A DNA stretch of 15,880 nt from JBCDBW01 sp039182965 (GTDB lineage: Bacteria > Verrucomicrobiota > Verrucomicrobiia > Verrucomicrobiales > DEV007), in contig JBCDBW010000102.1 in the NCBI GenBank assembly GCA_039182965.1, positions 1 through 15,880 of the forward strand. Direction: 5' to 3'. The stretch's first letter is position 1, and each line of letters starts with the position of its first letter. The notes beneath the pieces are model-generated. The model worked only from the letters and a program-made list of their open reading frames with translations, was not told the origin of the DNA and made no database searches. The translations under genes and the position numbers were made by a program. Positions 14,511 to 15,880 of the stretch are shown piece after piece.

Positions 14511-15867
14511 CACCCGTTCGGGAAGATGGTTTACACATTACGGATTGGTTTTCAGGGGGTGCGTGGGTCGCGGAGCGCAAGGCGCCGGGCGCCTCAGCGG
14601 CCAAGCCTGTAGCGTAGCGAGCCACGCGGCGCGATGACCCCGAGTTCTTAAGGACCGATCGATTCATAGCGTCCTTTCTCTTTGCCTTTAAGCTGGCTCA
14701 TATCGATTCGCCCGAGCTTCTTCCAGCAGTAGTAGAGATCCCACTTGCCCGGACCACGGGGTCGCAGCGCCACCGCTTTGCCGCTAAAGGCTCTACCGAC
14801 ATAGAAGAACACATTCTTAAAGGTGATCTCGCCTTTGGATTTCACTCGGCGCATTTCATCGCCTTCCAGATAGTAGCTTTCCGCAGGAGCCCTTTGAGCC
14901 TCGTATCGCCGTATGGAGACACGATAGCGCTCGCCCGGAGTGGCCATCTCCAAGGCTTCATGAGGACGCTCGTGATTGTATATCTCACGCCAACGCGCAA
15001 AGGCTCTGCCACAGTGACCCAGATCGCGCCACACCGTGCGGCGATCCAATACCTCCACTTTTAAACTGCGATGGAAGCGCTCCTCTTTGCCTTGCGTTTG
15101 CGGATGATAGGCACGCCCATGGCTTACTTCCACACCCAGTTCCAAGAGCCACACCCCAAGGCTCGTGTAGCTCTGATGTGGATCGCCCCACGGCGGCCCG
15201 TTATCACAGAGGATGCGCTGCGGCAGTCCGTAGCGTTCAAAGGCCCTTTTTAAATGCACTCGCACGCTCGCCCCACGCTCGTCGCCACAGGCTTACAGGC
15301 TGATATTAAAACGACTGTGATCATCGATGGTGCCCAGCGGATGACAGCGGCTCCCATCGCCAAGAGCAAAGTGTCCCCTGAAGTCCATTTGCCAGAGCTC
15401 GTTGGGCTTCTCGCGCTCAAATCGCTTCGGCGCCGCTCCACTCGGCTCTGCTGCTGCTTCGAGCAGTCCATGACGACGCAGGATCGCGCTAATCGTGCTC
15501 GCCGCCGGTACCGGCTCGCAGGTGCCCCGATTAATGAGCCAGTGCCGCAGTTTACGCCCGCCCCAGGCCGGGTGCTCCAGACGCGCGGCTACCACCGCCT
15601 GCTCCACTTCATCCGAGCTGCGCCAGGGACGAGCCTTCGGTGCGCGACTACGATCCTCAAAACTCTCCAATCCATCCTCCTCCCAACGCCTGATCCACTT
15701 ATAGCCCGTCGGCGCACTGATCCCAAAACGCCGACACAACTCCCGGCGATTGGCTCCTTCAACCCTCGCTAGTTCAACAAACTCTCCTCTTAACGACTTC
15801 ACTACAACACTCTTCCACGGCATAAACCCTCATATCTAAGGCTGTAAACCATCTTCCCGAACACCCG
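14511..15867 (-). mobile_element. IS481-type insertion sequence with target-site duplication
   Basis: The terminal inverted repeats match perfectly over 19 nt: TTCGGGAAGATGGTTTACA at 14517-14535 and its complement at 15843-15861; one further G/C pair (14516, 15862) can also be counted. Outside them CACCCG occurs on both sides (14511-14516 and 15862-15867), a likely 6-bp target-site duplication. If the terminal G belongs to the element, the direct repeat shrinks to ACCC, so the exact ends are slightly uncertain. The element itself is about 1345 bp and holds one transposase gene on the minus strand, now interrupted. Between the transposase stop and the left end lie about 110 nt with a GGCGCC-rich palindrome (14580-14594). 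The reversed base skew relative to the rest of the window fits a recent insertion. Confidence 0.88.
14648..15823 (-). pseudogene. IS481-type transposase interrupted by one in-frame TAA
   Basis: A 391-codon frame read from ATG 15823 (GAGGG site just upstream) to TAA 14648, with an internal TAA at plus-strand 15293-15295 (codon 177). The two halves are in the same frame, so there is no frameshift. The N-terminal half has a helix-turn-helix region (about 20-50, NRRELCRRFGISAPTGYKWI) and the first DDE aspartate D147 (WQMDFRGHF). The C-terminal half has the second aspartate D207 (DNGPPWG) and the glutamate near E248 (QTQGKEERFHRSL). The family usually reads L-(K/Q)-A-C-G at the stop position (DDHSRF..SL.ACG), so the stop most likely arose from CAA by one C-to-T change. 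All catalytic residues are present but split. A protein restarting at GTG 15265 would lack D147 and the DNA-binding domain. Readthrough cannot be excluded. Confidence 0.9.
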
Positions 15868-15880
15868 TAAACCATGTAGC

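Noticed and set aside
14648..15823. Two-ORF transposase made by programmed frameshifting (IS3 style)
   Set aside because: The two open frames are in the same reading frame, separated by one TAA, so a frameshift cannot join them. The sequence also has the IS481-type single-ORF layout.

Overview
The window looks like chromosomal DNA of a high-GC bacterium of the PVC group, most likely Verrucomicrobiota. The pointers are a PEP-CTERM surface protein, a secreted xylose-isomerase-like TIM-barrel protein of a type common there, and long intergenic stretches filled with dispersed repeats. The placement is an inference from gene families; there is no rRNA or other marker gene. The + strand is strongly G-rich over genes of both orientations, which fits a leading-strand skew, and this reverses in the insertion sequence at the right end.

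Layout. (1) 1-986: the 3' part of a short-chain dehydrogenase, overlapping by 4 nt a membrane-anchored ABM-like (dimeric alpha/beta barrel) protein. (2) 1278-2024: a PEP-CTERM exported protein. (3) 2092-4108: a PfkB-family sugar/nucleoside kinase (minus) diverging from an exported sugar-isomerase-like TIM-barrel protein (plus) across a 100-bp spacer. (4) 4205-6387: a two-gene membrane operon, an NfeD/YuaF-like OB-fold protein followed by a FloT-type flotillin, ending in a hairpin. (5) 6700-9002: a probable operon of SAM methyltransferase, HAD hydrolase (type II haloacid dehalogenase-like) and class II aldolase/adducin protein. (6) 11036-9009, minus strand: an ATP-grasp ligase followed by a TauD/clavaminate-synthase-like Fe(II)/2-oxoglutarate oxygenase, stopping 6 nt from the aldolase gene. 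(7) 11590-14196: the DExH helicase HrpB. (8) 14197-15880: repeats and an IS481-type insertion sequence with inverted repeats and a likely 6-bp target duplication; its transposase is broken by one in-frame TAA.

How the genes work together. The YuaF/flotillin pair is a known functional unit in membrane-domain organisation. The ATP-grasp plus oxygenase pair has the form of a small amide- or peptide-forming and hydroxylating pathway, possibly joined by the convergent methyltransferase/HAD/aldolase set, but no product can be named. The kinase and TIM-barrel protein suggest sugar or polyol catabolism.

The most unusual non-coding structure is a set of dispersed repeats: a ~108-bp repeat (two copies), a perfect 32-bp repeat just upstream of the methyltransferase and hrpB starts, and two heptanucleotide arrays (7 and 13 units of ATGGTGA) with a shared downstream flank. 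I found no tRNA, rRNA or CRISPR array, and no complete new defence or mobile system.
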